This document shows, piece after piece, positions 25,911 to 34,109 of a DNA stretch of 64,000 nucleotides. Made by a program: the position numbers and the translations under genes. Source of the DNA: Cerasibacillus terrae. Lineage in GTDB: Bacteria; Bacillota; Bacilli; Bacillales; Amphibacillaceae. Under the pieces are notes generated by a model. It saw nothing but the letters and a program-made list of their open reading frames with translations, did not search any database and was not told the origin of the DNA. The DNA is taken from assembly GCF_008039555.1 (NCBI RefSeq), contig NZ_VDUW01000002.1, forward strand, positions 310,001-374,000, in the 5' to 3' direction. Within the stretch, counting starts at the first letter, position 1, and each line of letters begins with the position of its first letter.

Positions 25911-28900
25911 AGACGAAGAAAACAATAGGTTTAATGATGAAACTTCTGATTATTTTAGTTATCCCATTGTTATTATTTCGCTATGTCGATAGTCAGCCAA
26001 CTAATGTGAACGTATCAGATGCTGAGGAGAAGAAAGGTACTAGAGATATAGCGGTAGTTAATGAAGATAACGGTATTGTGATGAGTAGTGAAGAAGTATT
26101 ATTAGGAAATGAAATTCCAATTCTACTGAATGAAAAGGAAGAAAAAGATTATAATTGGACAGTGGTTCAAAGAAGTACAGCAGAACAGGGTTTCAATGAT
26201 AGAACATATGATGCAGTTGTGTATATAACTTCGGACTTTACAGAAAGAGTCATGTCCTTTAAAGAGGAAAATCCGGACAAGGCTAATCTCAATTATGTCA
26301 TTCAACCGTATTTAGATGCTAAAAACCGTCAACGAATACATCGAGAAATGGCTAATGCCGAAAATATTATTAGCGAAAACATGTCAACTATATATTGGAA
26401 TTATGTTTCAGAAGAGATAAAAAATATCCGCGAGCATTTTGATAGTATTTTAGAAAAGGAAATTGCCTTCCAAAATGCAATGTACTCTTTTTATGCACCA
26501 TCTTCCAAAAAGATGGCTGAAGAAATTGGACAACATAAAAAGGTCCTAGAATCAATTTTAAATCAGACGGACAATATTAACGAAGTGTCTAAAGGAAATA
26601 TAGACATGGGTATGGAAGCAGAAAAGGAAATGAATCTTTTCGCTGAAGCATTAGGTAAATATAAGGAAGCACAGCAAACACAACAACAATCACTTCATGA
26701 GTTTTTAGTAGAAAACAAAGAAATTATTCATAAAGGAATTCAACTGAATGACCAATTGATGAAAGCGGGAATTCAAGACCTCAATACGGCACTGGGTGAT
26801 CATGCTGCCCAAAATATGGCATATAATCATGCATTTCAATCCTATTTTGGTGATATGAGAGGAACCATTCAGAAAAGCAAAACCAATATTAAACAGTGGT
26901 CAACCAATACAGATAAAATTTTTGATCAGCAACAAAAACATTTAGAAGACATTGTTGTGAACTTTAGTGAAGAATATTTGAATCGTTCCTTTGCAAAGAA
27001 TTTAGATGAATCCACGGAAGCTTTGGACAGTTCAATAAATGAGATATTAGAAGCGAACCAGGAAGCTGAATTTATTGTCCCAGTAGAACCTGAGGATGGA
27101 AATGCACTTTCATTCCGTGAATTAGAGAGGTCTTTCAAACATTTGGGTAAGGAAATCGATAGATTAAAAAGGAAATTAGAGCCTGTTGATCAACCAATAG
27201 ATCAGCCCGAAGTACCAGAAGAACCGGGGGAACCTGAAGAACCGGGGGAAAATCCAGAAGAGAAACCTGAAGATCCACCAGGAGAAGAACCTGGAGATGA
27301 AACAGAAGTTCAAGTGAGAAATGGTGAAGGTGAAGGACAAAGTGGAGAAGGAACCACAGGGTATGAGGAAGATTGGCAGCCTTTATTAAATCAGTATCAA
27401 CTAGCAGAAAATGAACTAAAAACGCTCATAGAAAATTATGACACAGAAGAAACAGTGGCTAACTGGAAAAATTACGCCGCTGATTTGCTAAAGATTAATG
27501 AAGATCTACAACGAAATAAGGACAAAACAAAAGGAAAATTAAATCGAAAAGTTAGTGACTTACAAAGAAAAATATTAAACTTCTACAAACGATTCAATAA
27601 GGATGAATACGATAGATTTGTTTTAGAATTTGAAAAGGTAAATAAAATTTCAGAAAATAGATCGATCGAACATTTAATCGATTATGCTGAGAGTTTGACA
27701 GAACATCACGTCGTTTTAGAACAAAAGCTAGAAGTTGATAGAGAGCTCATTCAAGACATTATAAGATCCAATGAAAAAATCGGGGATACGCATTACAATA
27801 TGATGGAATGGTATCGAGAGAATAAAGCATTTGAAAAGAATATTCGAGGTATATTAGGAATTCCGTTTGATATTGATTCGGAAAAGGAAAATCAGAACCG
27901 AGTGAAAAACTTCTCCTCACTTGTCCAAGATGCAGAAAAGTCTTTAGAACAATACAGTGAAAGTTTAGAAGGTAATAAAGAACAAATGAATACATTATTA
28001 AACGGATTAACAGAAGAAGTGGAGAATGTTCTAGCCGGATTAAGTGAGGATAATGCAGAAACATTCGAATGGGAAGAATCTCCTGCATTACAGTATGTGG
28101 ATGAGCATGTACCTGTAAATATTCATAACATCTCACAGTCATCATTTGAACAGTTAGCACAACTTGTCAGTTCACTAGATGAAAATCAAGATACTATGAT
28201 CCAATCAACCACTGAATTACAAGTAAAAGTAGGCGATGTTCAGAAGGAATCCGATGACTTAAATAATAGATGGGAACAGAATGTCTCTGCAACAAAGAAA
28301 GTCCATGACGATGTATATGAAGTTTTAGGCAATACGATTGTAGATGGACAATCAAATCCTTTAGTATATAACTATTTATCAAATCCGGTTAATGTAGAAG
28401 GAAAAGTAGATGGAAAGGTAATGTCAAAGAAGGAAGAGAGAATACCACCTGTTGTGATGTTACTCATCATTTTAATTAGTGGCTTACTTGTAGGTTCAAT
28501 AAGTAATTATTATTCCAAAATGAATTATTACGCACAAAGTGGCTTATTTATCATGTTGAACTTAGCAATCGGGCTAATTATTAGTGTTTATAGTATCAAT
28601 CTCTATCATTTAAATGATGCTCAAACCATTAAATGGACCATCTTGACATTATTATTATTGTTTGCGATATCCAATATTGTCCGTGGAGGATTTTTTATTC
28701 ATACATTTGTAGGTTGGTTAGCAAGTATTGGAGTTATCATCTTTTCCGTAACACCGTTATTAAATATTGCAGTTCCAGAATTCCAATTTAATAATCCAAT
28801 TGCAGATGTATATATCGGTTTACAATATAATACAAATACACCTTACCTAGCCGCTGTAAGTTTACTAGCATTAATTGTGATTCTAGTTTCTGTATTTGTA

Positions 28901-28966
28901 TATACCTATCAAATATTGACAAATAAACATGAAAAGGTAGATCAGGATGAAGAAATTTCTGCTTAG
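25907..28966 (+). CDS. esaA: YueB/EsaA T7SS membrane protein
   Basis: A 1019-residue membrane protein with one N-terminal helix (about residues 8-26), a very large extracellular region of coiled-coil type, and five hydrophobic helices in the last 170 residues. Between about residues 425 and 475 is a Pro/Glu/Gly-rich hinge (EEPGEPEEPGENPEEK). This is the EsaA/YueB family; in Bacillus subtilis YueB reaches across the wall and is the receptor for phage SPP1. ATG overlaps the essC stop by four bases. The extracellular stalk fits the known dimeric shaft of the system. The hinge is unusually acidic and may be a length-variable segment. Confidence 0.93.
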   Translation: MKTKKTIGLMMKLLIILVIPLLLFRYVDSQPTNVNVSDAEEKKGTRDIAVVNEDNGIVMSSEEVLLGNEIPILLNEKEEKDYNWTVVQRSTAEQGFNDRTYDAVVYITSDFTERVMSFKEENPDKANLNYVIQPYLDAKNRQRIHREMANAENIISENMSTIYWNYVSEEIKNIREHFDSILEKEIAFQNAMYSFYAPSSKKMAEEIGQHKKVLESILNQTDNINEVSKGNIDMGMEAEKEMNLFAEALGKYKEAQQTQQQSLHEFLVENKEIIHKGIQLNDQLMKAGIQDLNTALGDHAAQNMAYNHAFQSYFGDMRGTIQKSKTNIKQWSTNTDKIFDQQQKHLEDIVVNFSEEYLNRSFAKNLDESTEALDSSINEILEANQEAEFIVPVEPEDGNALSFRELERSFKHLGKEIDRLKRKLEPVDQPIDQPEVPEEPGEPEEPGENPEEKPEDPPGEEPGDETEVQVRNGEGEGQSGEGTTGYEEDWQPLLNQYQLAENELKTLIENYDTEETVANWKNYAADLLKINEDLQRNKDKTKGKLNRKVSDLQRKILNFYKRFNKDEYDRFVLEFEKVNKISENRSIEHLIDYAESLTEHHVVLEQKLEVDRELIQDIIRSNEKIGDTHYNMMEWYRENKAFEKNIRGILGIPFDIDSEKENQNRVKNFSSLVQDAEKSLEQYSESLEGNKEQMNTLLNGLTEEVENVLAGLSEDNAETFEWEESPALQYVDEHVPVNIHNISQSSFEQLAQLVSSLDENQDTMIQSTTELQVKVGDVQKESDDLNNRWEQNVSATKKVHDDVYEVLGNTIVDGQSNPLVYNYLSNPVNVEGKVDGKVMSKKEERIPPVVMLLIILISGLLVGSISNYYSKMNYYAQSGLFIMLNLAIGLIISVYSINLYHLNDAQTIKWTILTLLLLFAISNIVRGGFFIHTFVGWLASIGVIIFSVTPLLNIAVPEFQFNNPIADVYIGLQYNTNTPYLAAVSLLALIVILVSVFVYTYQILTNKHEKVDQDEEISA

Positions 28967-29396
28967 TTTTCTATTCATTTTCATCCTTTGTGGTTCCGGA
29001 TTTGTAGATGCTGCAGCTCCTGATGATGTGGAAAAACCAGAACCAAATATATACCAAAAAAAAGATGTGGAATTAAATATTAATTTACGGGATCGCATAA
29101 ATAAAAAGGAACAGATTTCCGAAAATCAGCAAGAACTAACATTTGAACGTAATAATCAATCAGACACGGATGAAATGAAAGAAATGCTATTTCTAACAAC
29201 ATCAAAAGAAGAAACAAACGTCATCACAGCAAAATTAGAAAAAATAGGACTCTTCACAAACCAAGTCCAAGAAACACCACTAAAAGACGAAGAAGAGCAA
29301 ATTACAAACACCACACCCTACCTACTTTACACCCTAACCGGGCTAGTGGTTGTAGGGTGCCTGGCACTTCCCGTATTTTGTCGAAAATTGTTCTAG
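28947..29396 (+). CDS. essA: EssA T7SS membrane protein, C-terminus recoded by a repeat
   Basis: A 149-residue protein with an N-terminal signal-like helix (about residues 3-21) and a C-terminal membrane helix starting near 126 (YLLYTLTGLVVVG). Size, layout and place after EsaA fit EssA. It overlaps the esaA end by 20 bases. The last 16 or so codons, from about 29351 to the stop, are encoded by a REP-like repeat that recurs four more times between 29.4 and 33.5 kb, so the end (CLALPVFCRKLF) is not an ancestral EssA tail. The usual short charged cytosolic end is probably replaced; activity may still be kept. Confidence 0.85.
   Translation: MKKFLLSFLFIFILCGSGFVDAAAPDDVEKPEPNIYQKKDVELNINLRDRINKKEQISENQQELTFERNNQSDTDEMKEMLFLTTSKEETNVITAKLEKIGLFTNQVQETPLKDEEEQITNTTPYLLYTLTGLVVVGCLALPVFCRKLF
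29351..29387 (+). repeat. REP-like repeat, copy 1 (inside essA 3' end)
   Basis: A version of the element TGTAGGGTGCCTGTCACTTC followed by CCGAATTTTGTCGAAA. This copy reads GTGCCTGGCAC, a perfect small palindrome. It supplies the last codons of essA. Confidence 0.85.
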
Positions 29397-29408
29397 GGTT
29401 TGGGTGTG

Positions 29409-29475
29409 CAGGGCGGTGCCTGTGCAGTGCAGGGCGGTGCCTGTCATTTCCCGAATTTTGTCGAAAAGAATAATG
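29409..29475 (+). repeat. REP-like repeat, copy 2 with partial duplicate
   Basis: CAGGGCGGTGCCTGT occurs at 29409-29423 and again at 29430-29444; the second continues into TTCCCGAATTTTGTCGAAAAGAA. It lies between essA and the second LXG gene. Confidence 0.8.
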
Positions 29476-29556
29476 TGCCTGGGCAATCCAGAAAATATGC
29501 TGAGATAAAATAGGTGAATTGAAGAATAGTTTTTTATCTAGTAGGAGGTGCTTTCA

Positions 29557-31395
29557 TTGAAAGTCCTAGATGTTGATGTTTTACAATCTGGTATAGATGA
29601 TACGTTAAAAGATATTGACAATCTACAAGGTCAGATTTCTGCAGTACAACGAGCAGTCCGTGATTTTGCAGGATTAGATGATGCGTTAAGTGGAAAGGGC
29701 GGTGAAGCTATCCGGTCGTTTTATAATGATTTCCACCAGCCTTTTCTTATCTTCTTACATCAATCGCTAACAGACTATCAACATACATTGACCGAATTAA
29801 AAGAAGCGGTGGAAACATTTGAACCAAATGCAAATGGCTACGTTAGTCAGGAGTTTCTAGAAAACGATGTAAAAAGTGGCCTGGATGATGTGAAAACAAC
29901 GGCGATTGACTTTACATCCGAGGCAAATAGTATCATTGGTAGTGTCCAAGACATCGTTTCCATTGAAAAAATAGATGAATCCGAAGTAGTGGATAATGTT
30001 CAGCGTGGGAAAGAAAAAGCAGACCATATTGTGGAAGAATTAAACATCCTAGATGAATATGGCGTTTCCCAACTCGAACAAACGAAGCAAGACTTAGATA
30101 CGATGTTGAATTATTTGACAGAGATTGAATCGAAGTTCCAGAGTGGAGATTTGTCGATTCGAAACTTCAATGTAAAAGCAATCCAAGGACTTGAATCATT
30201 TCAAATGATTCAAGACAGTATTTATAACAAGAATCAGGAAACGATATTGGGACTATACGGTGATGATTTCGAGAAGTTGCCGATGTCTGAGATTGAGAAG
30301 ATGCATGCTAATGTATTAGGAGATTTAGTAAAAGACGAAAAAGTTATATTAGAACAGGCCTTTCATGCTCTGAAAAATGGCGAAATAGACAGAAAAGACT
30401 ATGCTAACCTTTTAAAAACAATCGTATATAAAGATGAAAAAATGGATGAAAAAGTGGAATCCTCTATTTGGGATAAGATTAAAGGAGGAACTGCAACGGT
30501 TGGAAGAACGCTGAAAGGTGCAGGATTGGGAATATATGATGTCGGTAAAGACACAGTTGTAGGAATCTATGATATGATTACAGATCCTGAAGGAACAGCT
30601 GAATCACTATATCAAGCGGCTAGTCACCCAATCGATACAGGTAAGTACATTGCTCAAGCAATTTCTGATTCATATAAACGTGATATGATTAACGGGGATG
30701 CAGAAAGCCGAGCCCATTGGGTAACTTACGCATTAGGAACAATTGTCGGTACAAAAGGAGCAGGAACTGCCACAAAGGCAGGTGTTGCGACAACAAAAAC
30801 AGCTGCTAGAAATGCTGGGAAACATGTAAAAAATGTGAACTTATCAAATTTGTTTCCTTATGCCCCGCGATACCAATTCGCACCAGCGGGACCAGTTCCT
30901 TATAATGTTGTTGATGGTATGAATTTGAAAGAACAATTGATGATGTTCTCCAAGCATTTTCTTGATAAAAAGAAAACAAAGCTAAAGCCAAATATTACCT
31001 ATCGAGCAGGAGAATTTGATTATTTATACAAAACAGACCAGTTTGGTAGAATAAAAGAATGGGTTGCAGAGGACTTAAAATTAACAGATAGAGAAAATAG
31101 ATTATCCCACAATCCAAATACTCCTGGTAAACAACCTGGTGATCACGCTGGGCATTTAGCAGGAGACCGATTCGGTGGATCACCTGATCTTGATAATTTG
31201 GTTTCCCAATTAAGTGAAGTTAACCTAAGTCATTATAAAAAAATAGAAAATCAATGGGCTGATGCAATAAAAGATGGAAAGCATGTTACAGTAAACGTTG
31301 ATGTGAATTATGATGGAGCGAGATTGAGGCCTGAAAGTTTTGATATAAAATATATGATAGATGGAAAAGCGTATTTTAGAAACATAGACAATTGA
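29557..31395 (+). CDS. LXG-domain T7SS effector with EndoNS-type nuclease domain
   Basis: A protein of about 612 residues. The start is TTG 29557 behind AGGAGG, in a leader nearly the same as at 4667. Residues 1 to about 245 are the LXG targeting domain; after LPMSEIEKM the sequence leaves the 4667 protein. A pretoxin-like Gly/Ala-rich segment (about 315-430) precedes a C-terminal nuclease domain: the motif GDHAGHLAGDRFGGSP (about 527-542), then NLVSQ, an Asn-rich stretch and YKKIENQWADA. This is the DNA/RNA non-specific endonuclease (Endonuclease_NS_2) type also found in EsaD and YeeF. All visible active-site elements are present. The following gene is a likely immunity gene. Confidence 0.88.
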   Translation: MKVLDVDVLQSGIDDTLKDIDNLQGQISAVQRAVRDFAGLDDALSGKGGEAIRSFYNDFHQPFLIFLHQSLTDYQHTLTELKEAVETFEPNANGYVSQEFLENDVKSGLDDVKTTAIDFTSEANSIIGSVQDIVSIEKIDESEVVDNVQRGKEKADHIVEELNILDEYGVSQLEQTKQDLDTMLNYLTEIESKFQSGDLSIRNFNVKAIQGLESFQMIQDSIYNKNQETILGLYGDDFEKLPMSEIEKMHANVLGDLVKDEKVILEQAFHALKNGEIDRKDYANLLKTIVYKDEKMDEKVESSIWDKIKGGTATVGRTLKGAGLGIYDVGKDTVVGIYDMITDPEGTAESLYQAASHPIDTGKYIAQAISDSYKRDMINGDAESRAHWVTYALGTIVGTKGAGTATKAGVATTKTAARNAGKHVKNVNLSNLFPYAPRYQFAPAGPVPYNVVDGMNLKEQLMMFSKHFLDKKKTKLKPNITYRAGEFDYLYKTDQFGRIKEWVAEDLKLTDRENRLSHNPNTPGKQPGDHAGHLAGDRFGGSPDLDNLVSQLSEVNLSHYKKIENQWADAIKDGKHVTVNVDVNYDGARLRPESFDIKYMIDGKAYFRNIDN

Positions 31396-31409
31396 AGGGA
31401 GTATTCTAT

Positions 31410-31868
31410 ATGACAAAGGAGTTTGAAGACTATCTTTCAGAATTACAAACAGATATGGTATTAATTTGCTCGGAATATATTGATAATCGAGCTAATGATA
31501 TATATATATATTGTTCTTATGAACCAAACATGTATGCTTTTGATTTTTTCTATAATATTAATGAAACAATCTTAGAAAAACATCAAGTTAACGAAATGAA
31601 CAGCTCTAAGTATGCATTTGATATATCACAAGAACGACAATTTAAAGCCATGGATATAGGAATTGATAATTTGAAAAAAATTCATAAGATATGTAAAAAG
31701 TTTCACTGGGATATGCCAACAGAAATAAAGTTACATTACAATGTAAAACAAAATCATTTAAAAGCTAAATATAAATATGAATTAATCTATTCAAATGACG
31801 AAACTTTACTACCGGATGATGTTTTCAATCAATGGATTGAAGAAGTTAAAAACAAAATAGAAGGGTAA
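31410..31868 (+). CDS. Probable immunity protein to the LXG nuclease (YezG/EsaG-like)
   Basis: A small soluble acidic protein of about 152 residues starting near the toxin stop; I take ATG 31410 because the broken paralogue at 33126 begins at the equivalent codon (the codon at 31392 overlaps the toxin). Visible segments are EFEDYLSELQ, DIYIYCSYEP, MPTEIKLHYNV and LPDDVFNQWIEEVKN. Length, acidity and place after an EsaD/YeeF-type nuclease fit the YezG/EsaG (DUF600) immunity group, which binds the nuclease domain in the producing cell. The family assignment is tentative because the similarity is judged by eye. Confidence 0.65.
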   Translation: MTKEFEDYLSELQTDMVLICSEYIDNRANDIYIYCSYEPNMYAFDFFYNINETILEKHQVNEMNSSKYAFDISQERQFKAMDIGIDNLKKIHKICKKFHWDMPTEIKLHYNVKQNHLKAKYKYELIYSNDETLLPDDVFNQWIEEVKNKIEG

Positions 31869-31897
31869 TTAAAACAAGACCTTGTTTTGAAAAAGTT

Positions 31898-32021
31898 TGT
31901 AGGGTGCCTGTCACTTCCCGAATTTTGTCGAAAAGAATAGCACACGAGGGAACTTATGTGCCTGGGAAATGGGCAATTAGCGATTTTGCAGGATAGATGA
32001 TGCGTTAAGTGGAAAGGGTGG
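31898..32021 (+). repeat. 124-bp duplicated block A: REP-like repeat plus LXG gene fragment
   Basis: Begins with the REP-like element (copy 3), passes through TAGCACACGAGGGAACTT and ends with a piece of LXG coding sequence (TTAAGTGGAAAGGGTGG). The same 124 bases recur at 32996-33119 with about four differences. Confidence 0.9.
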
Positions 32022-32208
32022 TGAAGCAATCCGGGCATTTTATGATGATTGCCACCAGCCTTTCTTTATTTTTTCCATCAGTCTTTAATAGACTATCAAC
32101 ATACATTGACCGAATTAAAAGAAGTGGTGGAAACATTTGAGCCAAATTCCAATTGCTACATCAGCCAAGATTTTCTAGAAAACGACGGAAAAAGTGGTCT
32201 GGAAGGAG
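31977..32208 (+). pseudogene. LXG N-terminal fragment, frameshifted
   Basis: This corresponds to residues of about 37-110 of the LXG domains at 4667 and 29557. A base is missing in GCAGGATAGATG (the intact genes have GGATTAGATG), giving a frameshift, and the region encoding HQPFLIFLH carries further changes. Neither the start of the domain nor anything after FLENDGKSGLEG is present. It joins directly to a lipoprotein fragment. Confidence 0.8.
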
Positions 32209-32453
32209 TGATAGGAATATGTAAAGTAAAGTACTTCATTACCCCTTTTATAGCACTATTACTTATTGGTTGTAATGCCAAAGTAACCGAAGAAGATTTA
32301 ATTGGTGATTATTGGGTACCTACTGCGGGATACAAAGACGGTGAACCAAAGGGAGAGCCTTATGGTTCTTCTGTTATCAGTGAGGCACTAAAGTTTAAAG
32401 ATGAGAATACTGTTTATGTTGAAGCATATGATAGAGATTTTACATATGAGTAA
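32209..32453 (+). pseudogene. Lipoprotein fragment fused to LXG debris
   Basis: A short frame encoding a lipoprotein signal with lipobox LLLIGC and about 55 mature residues (TEEDLIGDYWVPTAGYKDGE), ending at a TAA. GTG 32209 is a possible start, GGAAGGA in front of it being rather close. The protein is much shorter than a normal lipoprotein and ends in the middle of a beta-rich segment. The frame is open upstream into the LXG fragment, so any product would probably be chimeric. I do not recognise the family; a residual immunity lipoprotein is possible. Confidence 0.5.
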
Positions 32454-32459
32454 GAAAAA

Positions 32460-32640
32460 AGAAAAGAGGGAATGATTATTAGTTTTAGTAGGAATGATTT
32501 GGGTCTTTACCTTAACTATTATATTGATAAAATTAGTGAAAATGAAATTGGTTTGAGGGGAGTAGAGGAGCTTCAAGAAAAAGAATCATGTTATTTAGAG
32601 CGACAAAAGGATAAAGAATAATGAAGGTAATTTTTAACTG
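32460..32640 (+). pseudogene. Debris containing the 3' end of a DUF443-like gene
   Basis: Bases 32563-32640 match 34801-34870, the end of the DUF443-like gene at 34168 and its downstream leader (TTCAAGAAAAAGAATC, then GACAAAAGGATAAAGAATAA). Before it, 32475-32556 can encode a short hydrophobic helix (LLVLVGMIWVFTLTIILIKL) without a good start. No functional gene is supported. Confidence 0.6.
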
Positions 32641-32682
32641 AGTGAGGGAACGAAGAACTGAATATGGGGAAGTGAGAGTGAA

Positions 32683-33000
32683 ATGAAATATCCTTATTCT
32701 TTCAAGAGAGGGCCTCATGGTTTTTTAATGATTGAATTACCGAAAGAAATAGAGTTGTTCTCTGATTTTATCGAGCAAATTGCATTGGAAGAAGAAGCAG
32801 ATGAATTTATTGATATTATCGATAAAGTTATAGACGGCACACATGATGAATACGAGATATTTTTTAATGCACCAACAGTTACCATCAAACCCGATTTTAC
32901 AACTGTATTTAATGAATTTTTAATCGATCCGCCATTTGAACAAAAAATAGAAACAAAAGAATTTCGGAAACTAATATTGATTTGGAAGGAAAGTCTGTAG
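32683..33000 (+). CDS. Small acidic protein, candidate EndoU immunity (copy 1, end replaced by repeat)
   Basis: A 105-residue protein that is one of four paralogues in the island (others at 33658, 34916 and 36904). Common segments are FSDFIEQIALEEEADEF, VIDGTHDEYEIFFNAPTV and EFRKLILIWKE. It starts at ATG after GAAGTGAGAGTGAA. The last residues SL and the TAG stop come from REP-like copy 4; the paralogue at 33658 has another nine residues. Two paralogues lie directly behind EndoU toxin remnants, so the family is probably an EndoU-cognate immunity family. A remote resemblance to YacL/UPF0231 proteins is possible but unverified. Confidence 0.65.
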   Translation: MKYPYSFKRGPHGFLMIELPKEIELFSDFIEQIALEEEADEFIDIIDKVIDGTHDEYEIFFNAPTVTIKPDFTTVFNEFLIDPPFEQKIETKEFRKLILIWKESL

Positions 33001-33119
33001 GGTGCCTGTCACTTCCCGAATTTTGTCGAAAAGAATAGCACACAAGGGAATTTATGTGCCTAGGAAATGGGCAGTTAGCGATTTTGCAGGATAGATGATG
33101 CGTTAAGTGGAAAGGGTGG
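32996..33119 (+). repeat. 124-bp duplicated block B: REP-like repeat plus LXG gene fragment
   Basis: Second copy of the block at 31898-32021 (REP-like copy 4). It supplies the stop of the gene at 32683 and ends a few bases before the ATG of the broken YezG-like gene at 33126. Confidence 0.9.
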
Positions 33120-33125
33120 ATAAAG

Positions 33126-33473
33126 ATGCCTAAAGTATTTGAAGATTATTTCTCAGAACTACAAGCGAATATGGTAGCAGTTTGTTTGGAATATGTAAAA
33201 CATAAAGCAAATGATATTTATATTTATTGTTCTTATGAGTCAAATGTATATGTATTTAATGTTTTCTTTGTAATAGAAAATAATGTTTATCGTAAACATA
33301 AATTAAATACCATTTTAAATGAGATTGATACATCAATAGATAGACAAGAAGCATTATTAGATTTTGGGATTAATAATTTAGAAGCACTCCATAATAAATG
33401 AAAAGATTTTAAACGTAAAATGCCGACTGAAATGAAATTACATTACGATGTTCAAAGTAATAAATTAAATGGT
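33126..33473 (+). pseudogene. Broken YezG-like immunity gene (5' part)
   Basis: A paralogue of the gene at 31410: ATG 33126 starts FEDYFSELQANMVAV, followed by DIYIYCSYESNVY and DFGINNLEALHNK. A TGA at 33399-33401 ends the frame after 91 codons. Beyond it the same frame continues to resemble the parent (MPTEMKLHYDVQSNKLNG) until REP-like copy 5 begins at 33474. The missing C-terminal end (LPDDVFNQWIAEVKNK) is found 570 bases further on at 34039. The gene was thus both stopped and interrupted. Confidence 0.8.
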
Positions 33474-33510
33474 TGTAGGGTGCCTGTCACTTCCCGAATT
33501 TTGTCGAAAT
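33474..33510 (+). repeat. REP-like repeat, copy 5
   Basis: TGTAGGGTGCCTGTCACTTC followed by CCGAATTTTGTCGAAA. It marks the break in the YezG-like pseudogene. Confidence 0.85.
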
Positions 33511-33551
33511 TTGTAAGTTCACATGAACATGAATCGGAGTGGTTTTCCAAA

Positions 33552-33644
33552 TGAATAATTATGGGAGAGATTATTCTAGGGACTGAAACTTCGCCAGATA
33601 AAGATGGAACAATTGCTACAACTTATCCTAAATACGATAAATAG
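33552..33644 (+). pseudogene. EndoU toxin C-terminal remnant 1
   Basis: In one frame the stretch encodes GEIILGTETSPDKDG directly joined to TIATTYPKYDK and a TAG stop at 33642-33644. GTET-PDK-G and the final TTYPKYDK-like end are typical of bacterial EndoU nuclease domains, with about 60 residues between them deleted here. No start or upstream toxin sequence remains. It stands 13 bases before a gene of the FSDFIEQIA immunity family. Confidence 0.6.
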
Positions 33645-33657
33645 GGGTGAGAGTGAA

Positions 33658-33996
33658 ATGAAATATCCTTATTCTTTCAAGAGAGGGCCTCATGGCTTTT
33701 TAATGATTGAATTACCAAAAGAAATAGAGTTGTTCTCTGATTTTATCGAGCAAATAGCATTAGAAGAAAGAGTAGATGAATTTGTTGATATTATCGATAA
33801 AGTTATAGACGGCACACATGATGAATACGAAATATTTTTTAATGCCCCAACAGTTGTCATCAAACCTGATTTTACAACTGTATTTAATGAATTTTTAATC
33901 GATCCGCCATTTGAACAAACAATAGAAACAAAAGAATTTCGGAAACTAATATTGATTTGGAAGGAAAAATTACCTGAACGAAGTCCTAATAGGTAA
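33658..33996 (+). CDS. Small acidic protein, candidate EndoU immunity (copy 2)
   Basis: A protein of about 112 residues, almost the same as the 32683 product through residue 100, but with its own end KLPERSPNR. I start it at ATG 33658 after GGGGTGAGAGTGAA; the upstream codon at 33604 lies within the EndoU remnant. Family segments FIEQIALEERVDEF, VIDGTHDEYEIFFNAPTV and ETKEFRKLILIWKE are complete. It is the best-preserved example of the toxin-remnant/immunity pair. Cytosolic, no signal or membrane segment. Confidence 0.68.
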   Translation: MKYPYSFKRGPHGFLMIELPKEIELFSDFIEQIALEERVDEFVDIIDKVIDGTHDEYEIFFNAPTVVIKPDFTTVFNEFLIDPPFEQTIETKEFRKLILIWKEKLPERSPNR

Positions 33997-34038
33997 GGAA
34001 CTCATTAGTATATAAGCGTTTGAAACGTTTTATTACTC

Positions 34039-34109
34039 TATTACCGGATGATGTTTTCAATCAATGGATTGCAGAAGTTAAAAACAAAATAGGGCGGCAT
34101 CATTTCTAA
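34039..34109 (+). pseudogene. Detached 3' end of the YezG-like gene
   Basis: Encodes LLPDDVFNQWIAEVKNKIGR and then runs on to a TAA; it matches the last 20 residues of the intact protein at 31410 and has no start. It is the displaced end of the pseudogene at 33126. Confidence 0.75.

Noticed and set aside
32460-32556. Short membrane-peptide frame (LLVLVGMIWVFTLTIILIKL)
   Set aside because: No usable start codon with a ribosome site, located within gene debris; kept only as part of the pseudogene entry.
29351-33510. Insertion sequence as the source of the repeats
   Set aside because: No transposase frame and no target-site duplication seen; the elements are under 70 bases.
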